From Apostichopus japonicus (lineage: Eukaryota > Echinodermata > Holothuroidea > Aspidochirotida > Stichopodidae): DNA of 64,000 nt. Under the pieces are notes generated by a model, which saw nothing but the letters and a program-made list of their open reading frames with translations, was not told the DNA's origin and made no database searches. The first letter of the stretch is position 1, and the number at the start of each line of letters is the position of its first letter. Positions 23,649-35,214 of this stretch are shown one piece after another. Location of the stretch: the NCBI RefSeq assembly GCF_037975245.1, contig NC_092571.1, positions 14,565,417-14,629,416 on the forward strand, in the 5' to 3' direction. The translations under genes and the position numbers were made by a program.

Positions 23649-25079
23649 CTGCAAAAGAAAAAAAAATAGTCCGTGACTGGAAAACTTAATTAGACCTTTA
23701 AACAATGCGGTACATCAATAGTCGTGCAATAATGGTGTAAAGATGAAGTATTCAAATTAGTTTAAACACCATTATGATACAATGCATCTAGATTGACAAA
23801 TACCAATCATTATATCCAGACCGCTAATAAGCTACATTATAATTATATTTTTTGAAACACAAATACCAAAACGATACATATAGAACCGTTGAAAGCCATT
23901 TGATGAAAAAAAAAAAAACAGAATAACTAATGATAATTAACCTATGCTAAAAAACAATACACTTAATCTTACTTAAAAAAAAATTAACATATACGATGTA
24001 CCTCTAAAACACGACATCACAGTAGCCCCAACACCAATAGGAATAGATCAGTAACTTCTTAAATTACTACACTATATCTAAAATCAATCAAAGGAAAACC
24101 TAATATTACAATCAGAAACCACTCAAAGGGATATGTACAGAACCAAGGAAAGAAGTAATAGCACATTTGGAATCCTAAAGAATAGTCATAGTAAAATCTA
24201 TCCTACGGAAAGATCAATACTTTGAAATCTCTTTCAACTTATTGGCTAGTCAGACGATCATAAATGCTGAATGATTATATAAAAAAAAAATATTAAAACA
24301 CCGAACGATTATCTATAGAGCCTACTCAAATACGGTACACTAAAATGATATTTTCATAACCATGGAAACATTTACAAACCCTTGTACAAAGAACTTGTAA
24401 TCGTCAAGTGTAAGTATTCAACCATTTGGATCTGTTTTGATATTTCAATAAGGTATAATTAAGAAACTTCTCCGAAAGTTTTAGCGTTGTATTACAATTG
24501 CAATATTACAATTATTACTTTGTAAAAGAATAGAAATAACCACACAATGCCAGTTGCGTATAAATAGAAACATTGTTCAAATCAGCATATATAAACTCTC
24601 ATGAATAGGTGGTTTCGTTTAACGAATATGACACAGAATCACTTTATACTTTCACTTACCTAGGTAACAATAGACTATTGACACTGAGTAGTTTTTTACT
24701 TTCCCCTCTGTTAATAAATGATCGACGTTGTCTGTTTTTTCTCTCTATCCCTCATCTTCAAGTTAATAGTACACTAATATGTCAATGACTGGGTGCATAT
24801 GACACTGACGTTCGTTAACATGTGTGTACTAAGTCTAAAGTGCTTCTTCTCTTCAAACAGATCTGAAGTCCTATAAAAATTACATCAGAGAGAAGTCTTC
24901 AATACACCCAAGATTCAATCAAAATCAGTATGTGAACAATATTCAGAGGCTTTATTAACGCATATTTCTCACTGATCAAAGATACTAACAAAATTCAAAC
25001 GTACACGAATCATTTGATACGGGTTAACTGTTTATACGGAAAATCTACCTTTGGTCAATGTTTTATCTGGTATAACAGT

Positions 25080-25340
25080 CTACGGGAATCTTAAATATGA
25101 AATGCTGTAAGGCAAGACACGATTCACTTTATACCAATTTACAATGAATATGTTGAACATCCTATTGTCAACGTTCACAAGGTTATAGTCACATTCAAGC
25201 CCCTTATTTGATATAGTTCGAGAGAGGCGTAGTGATGACTGCTGCTCAACGTAATATGTACTCAAACAGCTTATTATTATTATTATGATTGTATACTCGT
25301 GGACCCCAATACATCCGGCAACAATAAAGAAGATATGCAC
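25080..25340 (-). pseudogene. Possible relic of an Ig-type exon
   Basis: The frame includes ECDYNLVNVDNRMFNIF, vaguely like the CDYHCQDG start of the V-like domain, and the neighbourhood shares words with 32.15-32.3 kb (ggcaagaca, attgat). The pattern is too decayed to name a type. Confidence 0.25.
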
Positions 25341-25489
25341 TGTAGTGTTTTTCCTTAACGAGGTTTGCCACTAAAATCAGTTCAACATATATTCAACTGT
25401 TTTAAGCGGTTCGTTTACTTTCCGCAGACATATTCTGCAATGTCACTTTCTAGTTAACAGTTTAGGATTGAAAAACCCAAATTTTAGAT

Positions 25490-28200
25490 GAACAAAGGAC
25501 AATTTCCGTTTTATTACTCTGCTTTGGTATCAAAGTAACTTATCCCACATTCCAAATATCCCACAACCGAAAACAGAAAACAATCTTTTCATCTGACAGT
25601 CGGTTCATCTTGACAAACAAATCCATTCAGTGCTCTCGGGAAAAGACATTATCAGGAACATTTCGACAAATAAACCGGGAAGAAGGAAGGGCTCCATATT
25701 GAATTATGTTAGTTTACAAAAATCTCCAACTGCTTTTACACGCTGTATGTTAACTACCGCAGATTAATGTTGCAGTGTCGCGTTCCTGTAGAATGTTTAG
25801 GGCTGGAAAACCTCCGTGTGAGTATCTTCTTGAAATAAATAACGATTGAATCCATATCTGTAAAGAGCATCCCATCGTACAAAAACGTACGGACAGATAT
25901 GTCTCCGGTGTGACACAGCTCGGTAACATTCTACTCAAATCTAAGTACATCTATATGATATTTATGAAGAAGAAATATCAGAGAAGGCATAAAACTTCGA
26001 ATAAGAACAGCTTGACGTGATAGTTGATAATCTTCACTATAAAAATATCAATCAGTTCTCTTTGGAGAACAACGCTAGCAGGAACATTACGACATTACGA
26101 AGGTTTCGTCTCAATAAATATTCGACTGTCTTTAAACTGTGCGTTAACGATGTTGCCGCAAATCTTATTTTACAATGGCCCGTCCTGTTAAACGATTAGG
26201 ATTGAACTACCCAAATTCGATTAATTATAATCTAAGTACTATATAATATTAATATGGAAAAAAAGCTCATCTCCTAAAACCAAAGAACAAACTGTTGATC
26301 TGATTTGGTCCTCCTTGGCAATACAAATATAAACTTTTATCTGGGAAATATCGTTAGCAGTAACAAAACAAAAACTAAACCTGAAAATGGAAAATCTGTT
26401 CATGATAAAATCTTAGTTTAATTAAGATTGAAAACACATCATGAACTTACGATGAATAATATTTTTCCATGTGATTATTCTACTTGGAATGTATAACGCT
26501 TTAATCTATGATACATATCCACAAATAGCTGATTGTACGCAATATTACGGCCAGATTTGTCTCCGCTGTGAGTCGTCCCCATGAGTTTGAACACTTATCG
26601 AAGTACTATATAATACTTTTATGAAAAGGAAATATTTGTAAAGGTATCCTATAACACACAGAATACACAGATACACAATCCGCATGCGGAATGTTTCGCT
26701 AGCAGGAGCATTACGAAGAGGAAGACAGGAAAGGTAAACCATCCATATTGATAGATTTCAGTTCGATGAATCCTGAAATGTGTTCATGTTGTGCGTTAGT
26801 AACAGAGAATTAATTATTTTGTCTCATTTTCCACATGACTAGGCTTGATAACATATCATGAACGTTCGACTGATATTCTCCGTGTGAATATCTACTTGGA
26901 ATAAACAACGATTGAAGTTATCATCCATATAGGAAGGAACATTTCATTTGTACACAAAAGTACAAACAGATATGTAGCCGCTCTGTGATATCTCGGTGAT
27001 GTTCAACTATAATCTAAGTACTATATAATATTTATGGCAAATCTACATAAAACCAATATCATTACAGTTGGTAATATCCTTGTGAGTATATACTTGAACA
27101 AAATAAAGATTTTATCCAGTATCCATATAGAAAATTGTATCCCATTGTATATGTATGTAAGGACATATACATGTCTCCGGTTCAGTTCTTGTCTGACTTT
27201 TGTGAAGAAGAAACATCAGAGAAGCATAGTAATTTCCAACAATCGAACAAGAACAGGTTGACCTGAAAGCTGGTATATCTTGCCAATAAAAATATAAGTC
27301 AGGAAAACCAGGAACATGACGGAGAATGAAACAGAAAAAAAAGGTAATAGGTCACTACATTTGCAAGAAATTACTTCGAAACATGTTAGTTCACATTTAA
27401 GATGCGAGTTACAGCCGTTCCTGCAGACGACTTACTTTGCAATGTCGCGTTCCAGTTAAAGGTTATGAATGAAAATACCAAATACAATGAATCTTCTCCG
27501 TTTGTGTCTCCGATTGTACGCAACACTACGGTCAGATTTGTATCCGGAATTAGTCATTCCCATGAGTTTCAACACTAATCCATTGCAAGTACTATATAAT
27601 ATATTTATGAAAAGGAAATATTTGAAAAGGCGGAGTGACATATACAACCAAACAACATATTGTTGATATTTAGTAAAGCCATTGACAACAAGTCAAATCA
27701 GTATGCGGAAAATGTCGCTAGCATGGAAGTATGGTATATAATCTCCCCTCCAAATCGCATAAAACATCGTCGCATTGTAGGATTGCAAATGTTCGATTGA
27801 TAATCTCAGTGTAAGTATCTACTTGAATCTATGATCCATAGCGGAAAGAGCATCCTATTGTAGACAGAAGGCCGACAGATATGTTCTGGTCTGGGATATA
27901 CCGGTGGAGTTCAACTCTATTTTATTTAATACTATATAATATTTATACGAAAAGGAAATATATAGAAAGACCAAGCTACGCAACTGAAAGACAAGCGAAT
28001 AACAATATTTAGATCCGACAGTTCTTCCATCTTGACAATAGAAAATTACAATCATTATTCTTGGAAAATAACGCATTTACACCACGATTTCGAGGAATAA
28101 AATAGAAAATTTAATTCCGCGCTGTCGGTATATTGCTTTCTAGTTGAAATTTTTGGATTGAAAAAAAAACATTTATTGAAGAACGATGGATAATCTAATG
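25490..28200 (-). pseudogene. Array of decayed type C leader/V exons
   Basis: About six relics lie head to tail. The clearest signature is a repeated motif agtactatataatatttatgaaaaggaaata-like block at 25937, 26230, 26598, 27013, 27585 and 27927, which equals the C-C' part of the type C exon (33741-33775). Around each are pieces of the leader (for example MEPFLLPG at about 25714, then a stop), of gtctccggtgtg and of catcttgacaataaaa. Every copy has stops, shifts and deletions. The best remaining frame, at 27855-28076, includes IVIFYCQDGRTVGSKYC. Spacing is roughly 0.4-0.6 kb. These are V exons only; no second-domain sequence is seen between them. Confidence 0.6.
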
Positions 28201-28369
28201 AAGTCCCCCCCCCCCTACATCTCTCACCACTCCCCCAAACTGAGTAACGGATTGCCCAAGAACAAGAAAAGTTATGACAATTTAACCACTATTATTGGAT
28301 ACATACGTAACAACTTTTGGGTGAAGTAGTTTCCCAACTTTGAGACCAGGTCAAAATTTTCGATTTGAA

Positions 28370-28740
28370 AATTGAAATTAAATTTTACCAATCCAACCAT
28401 ATTGTTAATAGATGTTAACATTTGATGTCATCGTTGAGTTATTGATGTGTTAATTATATTCAATTCAAACAGCTGCTTTAAGCACAGATATTTATTTTAT
28501 CGCATTTTATTTATAAGATATTATATTTAAAAGATAGTAATACTATATTTAATAGAATGTAATGAAATAGTTGATGGCCTATCAACAGAAAGGTTAAATT
28601 TAGCGAAAATGACTCAAATTAGGAATTGGAAGAAGGATGTTTTTATATATTTCGTTCATGGAAAAGTACGATACTTTCTTTCTCTGCATAGGTGTCTAAG
28701 TTTTCAAACACATTTGGTTCCAGTGGGAAACTCTGTCTAT
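28370..28740. repeat. Third, diverged copy of the D3 block
   Basis: The words aggaattggaagaagg, atatatttcgttcatggaaaag and actttctttctctgcat match 15.66-15.75 kb and 55.95-56.02 kb. It lies immediately left of the transmembrane exon; the other two D3 copies have no recognisable TM exon at that place. Confidence 0.6.
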
Positions 28741-28925
28741 ACATTTCATATTTATTCTGGATAATCAACGCAAAAATACATGAAATAACAATTTATCATT
28801 TATTCCTATTTTTAAGGGTAATTAACGATACATAGACACAAGACCTACTATGAATGAAATTATGTGTAGTTTCATTCATAGTTGAACTATATTTCTGTCG
28901 ATCTATAACGGATTTCTTTGCTTAC

Positions 28926-29010
28926 CTGTAGAAATATAGGATGATTATCACGGACAGGACGAGTACTACAGCAATTACGATCATCACCAACTTCATTATG
29001 TTGTTCGTGT
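28926..29010 (-). CDS. Transmembrane exon of an Ig-like receptor (candidate)
   Basis: On the minus strand an acceptor tcatctctacag is followed by 85 nt and a donor CTACAG|GTAAGC. Entered in phase 1, the phase in which the intact Ig exons of the cluster end, it reads TNNIMKLVMIVIAVVLV then LSVIIILYFY and leaves in phase 2. This is one hydrophobic helix of about 22 residues with a Lys at its start and a charged residue (R, if the next exon begins with A or G) after it, as in a single-pass type I receptor. It lies 2.2 kb downstream of the A-prime relic and 4.1 kb downstream of the type C exon. Which upstream exon it serves is not known from sequence alone. Confidence 0.6.
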
Positions 29011-29125
29011 CTGTAGAGATGACATTAAGATATGCAAATATGTTAATATCAGCAACCAAACTACGTAAGTGGATTAAATTCACTGCAAATGGGTGAATGT
29101 TCTTCGAAATGAAAACATTGTTTCA

Positions 29126-29225
29126 TAAATAATATTTGTTTATTTATTTATTATTATTTATTTATTATACAAAATTTCTATAGCGCCTTATCCAATCAGA
29201 AATTGCTCTAAGGCGCTTTACAGTA
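29126..29225 (-). mobile_element. SINE/LINE 3' tail of the 'aaagcgcctt...ggcgctata' kind
   Basis: The reverse complement reads ctgtaaagcgccttagagca ... ataaggcgctatagaaatt followed by an ATTT/AATA-rich run. This paired GGCGCT/AGCGCC arrangement with an A/T-rich microsatellite tail is the widely shared 3' end of CR1/L2-related SINEs and LINEs of animals. Only the tail is evident. Confidence 0.55.
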
Positions 29226-30500
29226 AAATACAAACAATCATGAAATACAAATATATAAATCGATAATGTAAGATATAAAAAGGGTAGAAAATTTGTTAAA
29301 TACCATCTGACAATAAATTGTATAAAAACTGCAAATGTAAAAGCGAAAATGATACAAACAAATTCTTAAAATTTAAAATATATATAAATGTGAAAAAAAT
29401 TGTGAAGTATATTTACTAACTTAATAAAATGTGATACATTAGATTGCTTTGCTTAGCTCTTAATGCAGTCTCAATTCAAGGTTTCGTCAAACTGATTTTT
29501 TTTTTTATCATTTTGCAGTTACTAGATATGTATCATCCAGTTTAATTAAATTTTGTGTAAACTCCGCTCTCACCTATTGACATGGAAAAAGGCTCACATG
29601 ATGATATTGATTATTATAGGGGTATGCTTCTTACAAATCGTAATTCTGCAGACAAAAATGCTCCATTTTCCGACCCCTGGCTCATTCATCATGGACGCCG
29701 ACAAAGTAATATGAACCATTGAAAAATCAATTGATAAATTGTTACTCTCATAATCCGTTGAAATAAAACTCCACACGTTTCTAAAGAAACATTACTTTAC
29801 TCCCACACACAGTCACATATATTAAATGGTGAACCTCACACCACCTCACATCAGATGTTACCCTGTGGTACCCATCACCCCCCCCACCCACCAAATGGAA
29901 ACGTCGCATTTGATATTCCGTTTGCCCATAAGTACGTCGTTCAATGTGTGATCTATGTGGTTATCGACTCTCTCCTGCAATTATACTGATTGCAATTTAT
30001 ACTGATTGGGGTCCCCGGTTACTGTTAATTAAAAGAGCGATCTATCCCGCAACGCTAACTAAGTTTTTCTCAAGAAGAAAAGAAGTAATTTGTCAATAGA
30101 GAATAACCACAAACCAAGTAAATGTTGAAATGTTGTTTACTCACAACGCTCTTACTTGGTCAAACGAATGTAATCGATTTGAGGCAAAGTGACAGATCGT
30201 CTTTTATAGCTAATTGATATGAAACAAAATCACGTGACCAAGTTATTATTTTTTCGTTTTGTGCCTTGTTTAAATAAGTATTAACATGCTTTAATATGTG
30301 TTAGAATTGTTTTAGAATTTAAAACTAACTTGTAAACTAGAAAGCAATATTCCGCGAAAAATGTACATTTCTTTGTGGTTATGCTGATTAGAGCAGAGTG
30401 GAACTGGCAATGAGGCAGAAGACTTCACCAATTAAAATGGGCGGTTGACAGTGCCATTTGCCCAAACAAGGTAGTTAGCTCGATTTGTGGAAAGGAGGGT
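29226..30500. other. AT-rich intronic/intergenic sequence
   Basis: No exon, repeat pair or element was recognised. A C run with CA-rich sequence lies at 29875-29895. The small minus frame at 29594-29776 has no support. Confidence 0.4.
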
Positions 30501-30945
30501 CATGTTTATCGCGCCTGACCCTTGTCATATATAGCATGGCGTAAACGCGAGGAGCAGCAGACAACGGGACCTGCTCTGCTTCAATTTACAAAGGTGGAGG
30601 TCCAGGTGACTTCTACGTGTTTGTTGCCGGGACCGGTGGGTCCCATGCTGTTACTCGCCCTTCCACAGCCCCTGTAGTCACTTACCCATCCCCGACAATT
30701 GCGGATCCCTATATGGAATGGATTGGTTTTATGAGGTCGGGAGGCTAACCTGAAGGTCTGCATCAAATAAGGGAACGAACCCGAGTGAAACGGTTGGAGT
30801 CATCGTCATAGTCAAATGTGAGGGTGTTACATATTTCAATATTGTAAGTGGATTGATGTCGACTACGTTTGCCTTCAGGAAATTCGCATAACTGAAGAGA
30901 ATGCCGAAAAACCATGCTGAAAAAAAATTAATGCTCCAGATCATG
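30500..30945. other. GC-rich island with candidate exon signals, unresolved
   Basis: This patch is much richer in G and C than its surroundings. On the minus strand a good acceptor (taatttttttcag at about 30913) and the donors CTTCAG|GTTAGC (about 30749) and GATGG|GTAAGTGA (about 30680) bracket open sequence, with two possible frames (AWFFGILFSYANFLK..., hydrophobic; MVFRHSLQLCEFPEGK..., hydrophilic, to a stop). On the plus strand 30533-30747 is open and reads YKGGGPGDFYVFVAGTGGSH with a TATATA box just upstream. It could be another exon of the receptor gene or part of an unrelated gene. Confidence 0.25.
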
Positions 30946-31227
30946 CAATTTGTAACATGTGACTACCCACAATTTGCTTAGGTTTTGCTCCCCTAAAATA
31001 TCACACTCAATTTAATATCAATACATTATAAATGTTTCTGTACGTTTGGGTTGTAAGATTGCAAATAATATGTACAACAATGTGAATAAGAAAGGTTGTG
31101 TCTTGAATGAGATATTGTCTGCCAGCAATGTTTCTATAGGTCAGGCGTTTTTCTTTAAGATATATCTATTCCGTTCAAATAACGTTCTTACAATCTTCAT
31201 AAAATACAAATATGAGTAATGACTAAC

Positions 31228-31790
31228 CTTGATAGGTTCTAGAGATGTTAAATTCACATCTGTCAGCGTACTGTGATGTAGCGTGGGACTCCAACGGTTC
31301 CTGAGTAGCGATGCACCCAATGGTTGAGTTCTGATCACAAGAAGTAATGTTAACGTAGACTAAAAGCTCTTTAGTTCCGTTATTATCTGTGTAATGTTTC
31401 TGATAATCACAGCCCTCGGGTTTGATTACTTCCAGATTTATCGGTGGATACCCGTCTGTTATTGAACAAGATAGGGCTACGTGGTATGATGCAGATGGAG
31501 ATGAGGAGGGGCCTTCACAAACAAGAGGTGTAGGAGGCTGGTAGACTGTAAAGAGAATACAGGAGATATCATCAGTCAATGATAGATGAAAAGTACAAAC
31601 ATTCCCTTGTTGAAGGTTGAAGGTTGAACTCAAGGAAAGTACCACGAGTAATCCTCCTCAATATATTGAACATTAAGTCATAATGTTTAAGTGGTGCATT
31701 CGAATAATTATATACACGGACTGAATGTAAATAATGTAAAGAAAACTGGCGACACTCGCACATGCAATATCAGACTTAACATAACTCCGT
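31228..31790 (-). pseudogene. Type A-prime Ig-like exon, decayed in domain 1
   Basis: The second domain is well kept: TPLVCEGPSSSPSAS, ALSCSITDGYPPINLEVI, ITSCDQNSTIGCIATQ and RCEFNISRTYQ, ending at a donor CAAG|GTTAGT in the family position. Domain 1 is broken: only NVCTFHLSLTDD remains of the usual DAGTYHLSLTD, and earlier parts (YNYSNAPLKHYDL in another frame) are shifted. No leader or start codon is found. It is most similar to A1 and A3. It might survive as an alternative second-domain exon, but a pseudogene is more likely. Confidence 0.65.
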
Positions 31791-31799
31791 GAGCATTCT

Positions 31800-32900
31800 A
31801 CCTTATATGAATAATTGACGAATGCTTCCAAAATGTGACGTTATATTGTAGACACCTACACCTCGTTAAATGCGTGACTAAGTTAAATACATTTTCATCT
31901 TAAGCATTAGGCAAAAAGTATCCCGGAAGAACCTTTCGAACCACTCCTATATACTCTATGGAGAATTACAGCTTAATATGAAATCAATATCATATTTATC
32001 GACTTTTTGAGATGCCACAAGACGAGATTAAAAACACAGATGCTATCTTTAATAATTTCGCACAGACCTAGAGCGTATTACTGTACTTTAATAATTATCT
32101 TGTTACAAGTTCACTGTTTATGCGCATACCAGATCTGATACTTGAGTCGGTGTGGGATACAAACATTAAAATACGACATTGTTGTAAGGCAAGACAAGAT
32201 TGATATAAGAAAACATTACAATGTACAGACTGATAGTTACATCCAACCTCCTTGCTGTACTTGTATTGTAGACATACTCATTGATGGCTATCATCGGTAA
32301 AAGTATATTCAAAATTGTAATTTGATCAAGACGGTTCATCATTCATTTGTATGATAAGTTTCTCGAGGACCAGCGCGCCACTTTAAAGTAGCTCTGCCAT
32401 GTAGGACTTTGTCTTGTCAACAATGAACCATGTTAATTCAGTTTTAAACTAGTAACACTAGTAACCCTACAAAAAATGCATGAAAGTGTTACTCCAAGAA
32501 GGTGATACAATTATCATATATCACTAGTGTTACCTATATTATTTTATTAGATCAAAGAGCGGATGTCATCGGGCCGTGATTATATTGAGACTGGTATATT
32601 ATTTTCATATATTTAATACAAGACGGAAGTGATCTTGAGCGTGATAAAATGGCAAAGCAGACCTTATTGTGAAATTTATGGACTGCTTTTCTGCAAGTTG
32701 CTTTTGTTTTTCCTTCGTTTAAGTGATAGCGTCTGTCAAGACGACGAGGTTGTGTGCATAAATTTAAAACTTACCAGCCCTACCGATGGAGAAATTATTA
32801 AAGACATGATACTAAAATAATCACTTTTCCACGAATATAATTTAAGTGATGGGTAATAAATGTATTTCATTTCTTTGATTTTCTTAATGATAAGTAAATA
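31800..32900. repeat. Spacer between A-prime and C, partly duplicated at 57130-57545
   Basis: The words gagcgtattactgtacttta, gcataaatttaaaacttac and cacgaatataatttaa recur in order at 57.13-57.53 kb. A near-perfect inverted pair, actagtaacactag (about 32448) and tcactagtgttacctat (about 32521), suggests a small palindromic element. The plus frame at 32629-32820 is not preserved in the partner. Confidence 0.55.
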
Positions 32901-33142
32901 TCATCTCACAAAGGAGATCGGCAGAGTACTAAGCGTTTTATGACTGCTAACTGTATTCTTTTGGTCCGTTCGGTTACAACATTTTACTGGGCTAATATTT
33001 CCGGTATTATCCCCAGCCCACTCCTCCCTGTTCATATAAAGCATGTGTTTTGTCACTAGAACCGTGAACGAGATATAAATGAAGGAAAACATCGTTGACC
33101 TAGAAAAGCTGGAAGTTGATATCAAATAACACAGTGTCCTAC

Positions 33143-33936
33143 CTGGATATGTCTTTGGAACTTCCCAAGCACAGCTATCAGAGAAACCTGTGATGGACAT
33201 AAGGTCTAAGTATCCCTGGGTAGCCAAACAGCCCACTGTTGAATTACCACTACACGAGGTAATATAAATCTTTAACACATTATCTTTACCTTCACGTGAA
33301 TAATGCTCCTTAAAACTACAGTTATTTGGTTCAATAATATGCAAGTCTACAACTGGATATGCGTCTGGAATGGAACATGTCAGTTCAAATTTATAGTCAT
33401 TATTCGGATGTAAAGTAAGATTTTTCCTTTCACAGAGGAGAGGTGAAGGAGGATGATAAATGGTAAACAGACGGTAAGTATGTTGAACGAGAAGTATGTT
33501 ATAGTCATCATCGAACAATGACACATGGTAGGTTCCAGCATCTTCTGGTTCGAGGTTTAGGATTGAAAAACCAAAATCATAAAAGTACGATGGATAATAT
33601 CCGTGTGAGTATTCTACTTGAAATAAATAACGATTGACTGTGTGATTATCATCCGACCAGAACAGCCCAGTGTGAGCAAAAGTACGGGCAGATGTATCTC
33701 CGGTGTGGGCCATCTCAGTGAAGTTCAACTCTAATCGAAGTATATATATATAATTTATATTTATATGAAAAGGAAATATCTCGAAAGGCAAAGTCACATC
33801 CTACAACCGAATAGCAGTCTGTCGATCTGATAGCTGGTCCATCTTGACAATTAAAATCACAATCGGTACACTCGGAAGAAGATATTAACTGCAACATTAG
33901 GAAAAAGAAAAAATCATAAAAAGGTAAAATCTCCAT
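33143..33936 (-). CDS. Type C Ig-like receptor, two-domain exon, frameshifted in a TA tract
   Basis: The start at 33936 gives MEILPFYDFFFF (signal peptide), then ECTDCDFNC and DGPAIRSTDCYSVVGCDF with the family cysteine spacing. Domain 1 ends EDAGTYHVSLFDDD, with no F-strand Cys. Domain 2 has TPLLCER-like PPSPLLCER, ELTCSIPDAYPVVDL, CSFKEHYS and GNSTVGCLATQ, and the exon ends TYPG at the donor CCAG|GTAGGA. The frame breaks at the TATATATATATA run (33741-33752): the N-terminal frame runs into a stop while the rest is open in another frame. The exon is 794 nt, two short of the in-phase length class, as expected from losing one TA unit. Unless there is an assembly error or an allelic difference, this copy is inactive. 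Apart from the shift it is well preserved. Confidence 0.7.
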
Positions 33937-34068
33937 TTTTAAAGAGTTCTTATCTTTACAATATTTACGCTGAGCGTTATAACTACCGTTGATTAGCTCT
34001 GCAGTGTAGTCTCCTTTCGATAGAAACCAATCGTAGACAGTAGGTATTCTAGGAGAGGTTAATGTTCG

Positions 34069-34077
34069 TGCGCATGC
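34069..34077. promoter_or_regulatory. TGCGCATGC palindrome upstream of C
   Basis: It lies 133 bp upstream of the type C start. The words before it (ttcgatagaaaccaat and ggtattctaggagaggtta) are shared with the flank of the dead C copy (58630-58692), and the first of them also with the 35.07 kb fragment (35152-35212). This indicates a conserved core promoter region. Confidence 0.4.
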
Positions 34078-34079
34078 TC

Positions 34080-34650
34080 GGAAGCGTTCACAACATGTAA
34101 TATCACTATAGCCATGCGTCTTAGATCGCTCATACTAAAAAGTGAAATAAAATATTTCAACAGTCTTTTTCAACAAATTTATATAAAACTACTTTTCAAT
34201 TCCCTTTCTATTCTGATTGTACGATCTGTGTCGACTATAAATTTGAAAGAAAAGCGTATTTGACGGAGCCTATTTTCATTAACATGAATGTTGCCTGTGA
34301 AGTAGCTGTAGTAACTATGACAGATTACAAACATTTGACACAATTTCTTGAACATCCGGGTTCTTTTCATACATGACAGCAGATTATTTCCATTATATTT
34401 GACTCTTACACTGACGTCCTCTGCAAATGTAATTGAACAAGGTTACGCATTAAATTAAGATATTATCAATTTCCATCAAATGATGGTGTTTTACTCTGTT
34501 AAAGTTTGTAATGTCTACTATAAATGGTGAAGATAAGATTTTGGGGTGATTGAGACAATGCGAGAGCAGAACGACGAGCATGGTTAGCAATAAAAGAGTT
34601 TGGGAATACGAGCGAACAATAGAACTAATCTTAAGTTTTTTTTCAAAGCA
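34080..34650. repeat. Upstream flank of C, duplicated at about 60-680
   Basis: Co-linear with the left edge of the window. No gene is seen. From 34650 to 34960 I see nothing recognisable. Confidence 0.65.
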
Positions 34651-34959
34651 TTATGTTCTTTTCCATCTACTCGATTACCCGTTTCTCACAGTCTTGTGAT
34701 AGACTTTGAACACACCCTTGTTCTACATAGGCTATACTAACATATACATTGCAGTTCCAAAAACAAAACATGAGGTCTAATTATTATAACAGAAATTTGT
34801 CTTAATAATATATAAAAACCGCGTATAACGAAACTTTGCAATTATTTGGTGTTCTTCAAACATTGTTTTCTTAGAACGGTTTAAAAGTGACATCAGGGAG
34901 CTTCTATTGTAGAACACTAACTGGTGTATATCTTCCTCATAGTAGGCTAAATTGCTTTT

Positions 34960-35074
34960 CCAAATATGTCGATCTGATGGCTGGTCCATATTGACAACAA
35001 AAATCGCAATGGGTACACTCGGCAAATGACGTCCACAAGAACATTACGAAGAATACAACAGAAAAATGCAACAT
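34960..35074 (-). pseudogene. 5' fragment of another type C exon
   Basis: The start at 35074 gives MLHFSVVFFVMFLWTSFAEC, a signal peptide, then THCDFCCQYGPAIRST, matching ECTDCDFNCQDGPAIRST of the type C exon. After Ser-Thr the similarity ends and the rest of the domain is missing. The upstream region still has the GCGCATGCGC palindrome at 35203-35212. Confidence 0.6.
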
Positions 35075-35214
35075 CTCCTTTTTTATGATTTCAGATCAAC
35101 AGCAGTACGTTATAACAACCTCTGACTACATATTCACAGCTGCTTTCCTTCGATAGAAACCAATATCTAATCGTAAGTATTTTACAATAGGTACAGGCTC
35201 GCGCGCATGCGCAG

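Larger units (their letters stand above)
21985..24700. repeat. Segmental duplication D2, pairs with 49440-49735 plus 52480-54760
   Basis: Matching words such as aagaaaagctgctgcctcac, gttcccgtgtgcctcgtaag, caagtcttctacagttcttg and gaagtgcac/gaagtgccc run in order through both copies. The partner is split by a 2.7 kb insertion. Two candidate receptor tail exons lie here on the minus strand. Confidence 0.8.

Noticed and set aside
29129-29155. CRISPR-like or other regular array
   Set aside because: It is a short A/T-rich microsatellite forming the tail of a SINE-like sequence; no array with regular spacers exists in the window.
30533-30747. A glycine-rich plus-strand protein (GGPGDFYVFVAGTGG)
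   Set aside because: No family could be recognised, the frame starts after a stop with no Met, and opposing splice signals exist on the minus strand; I left it unresolved.
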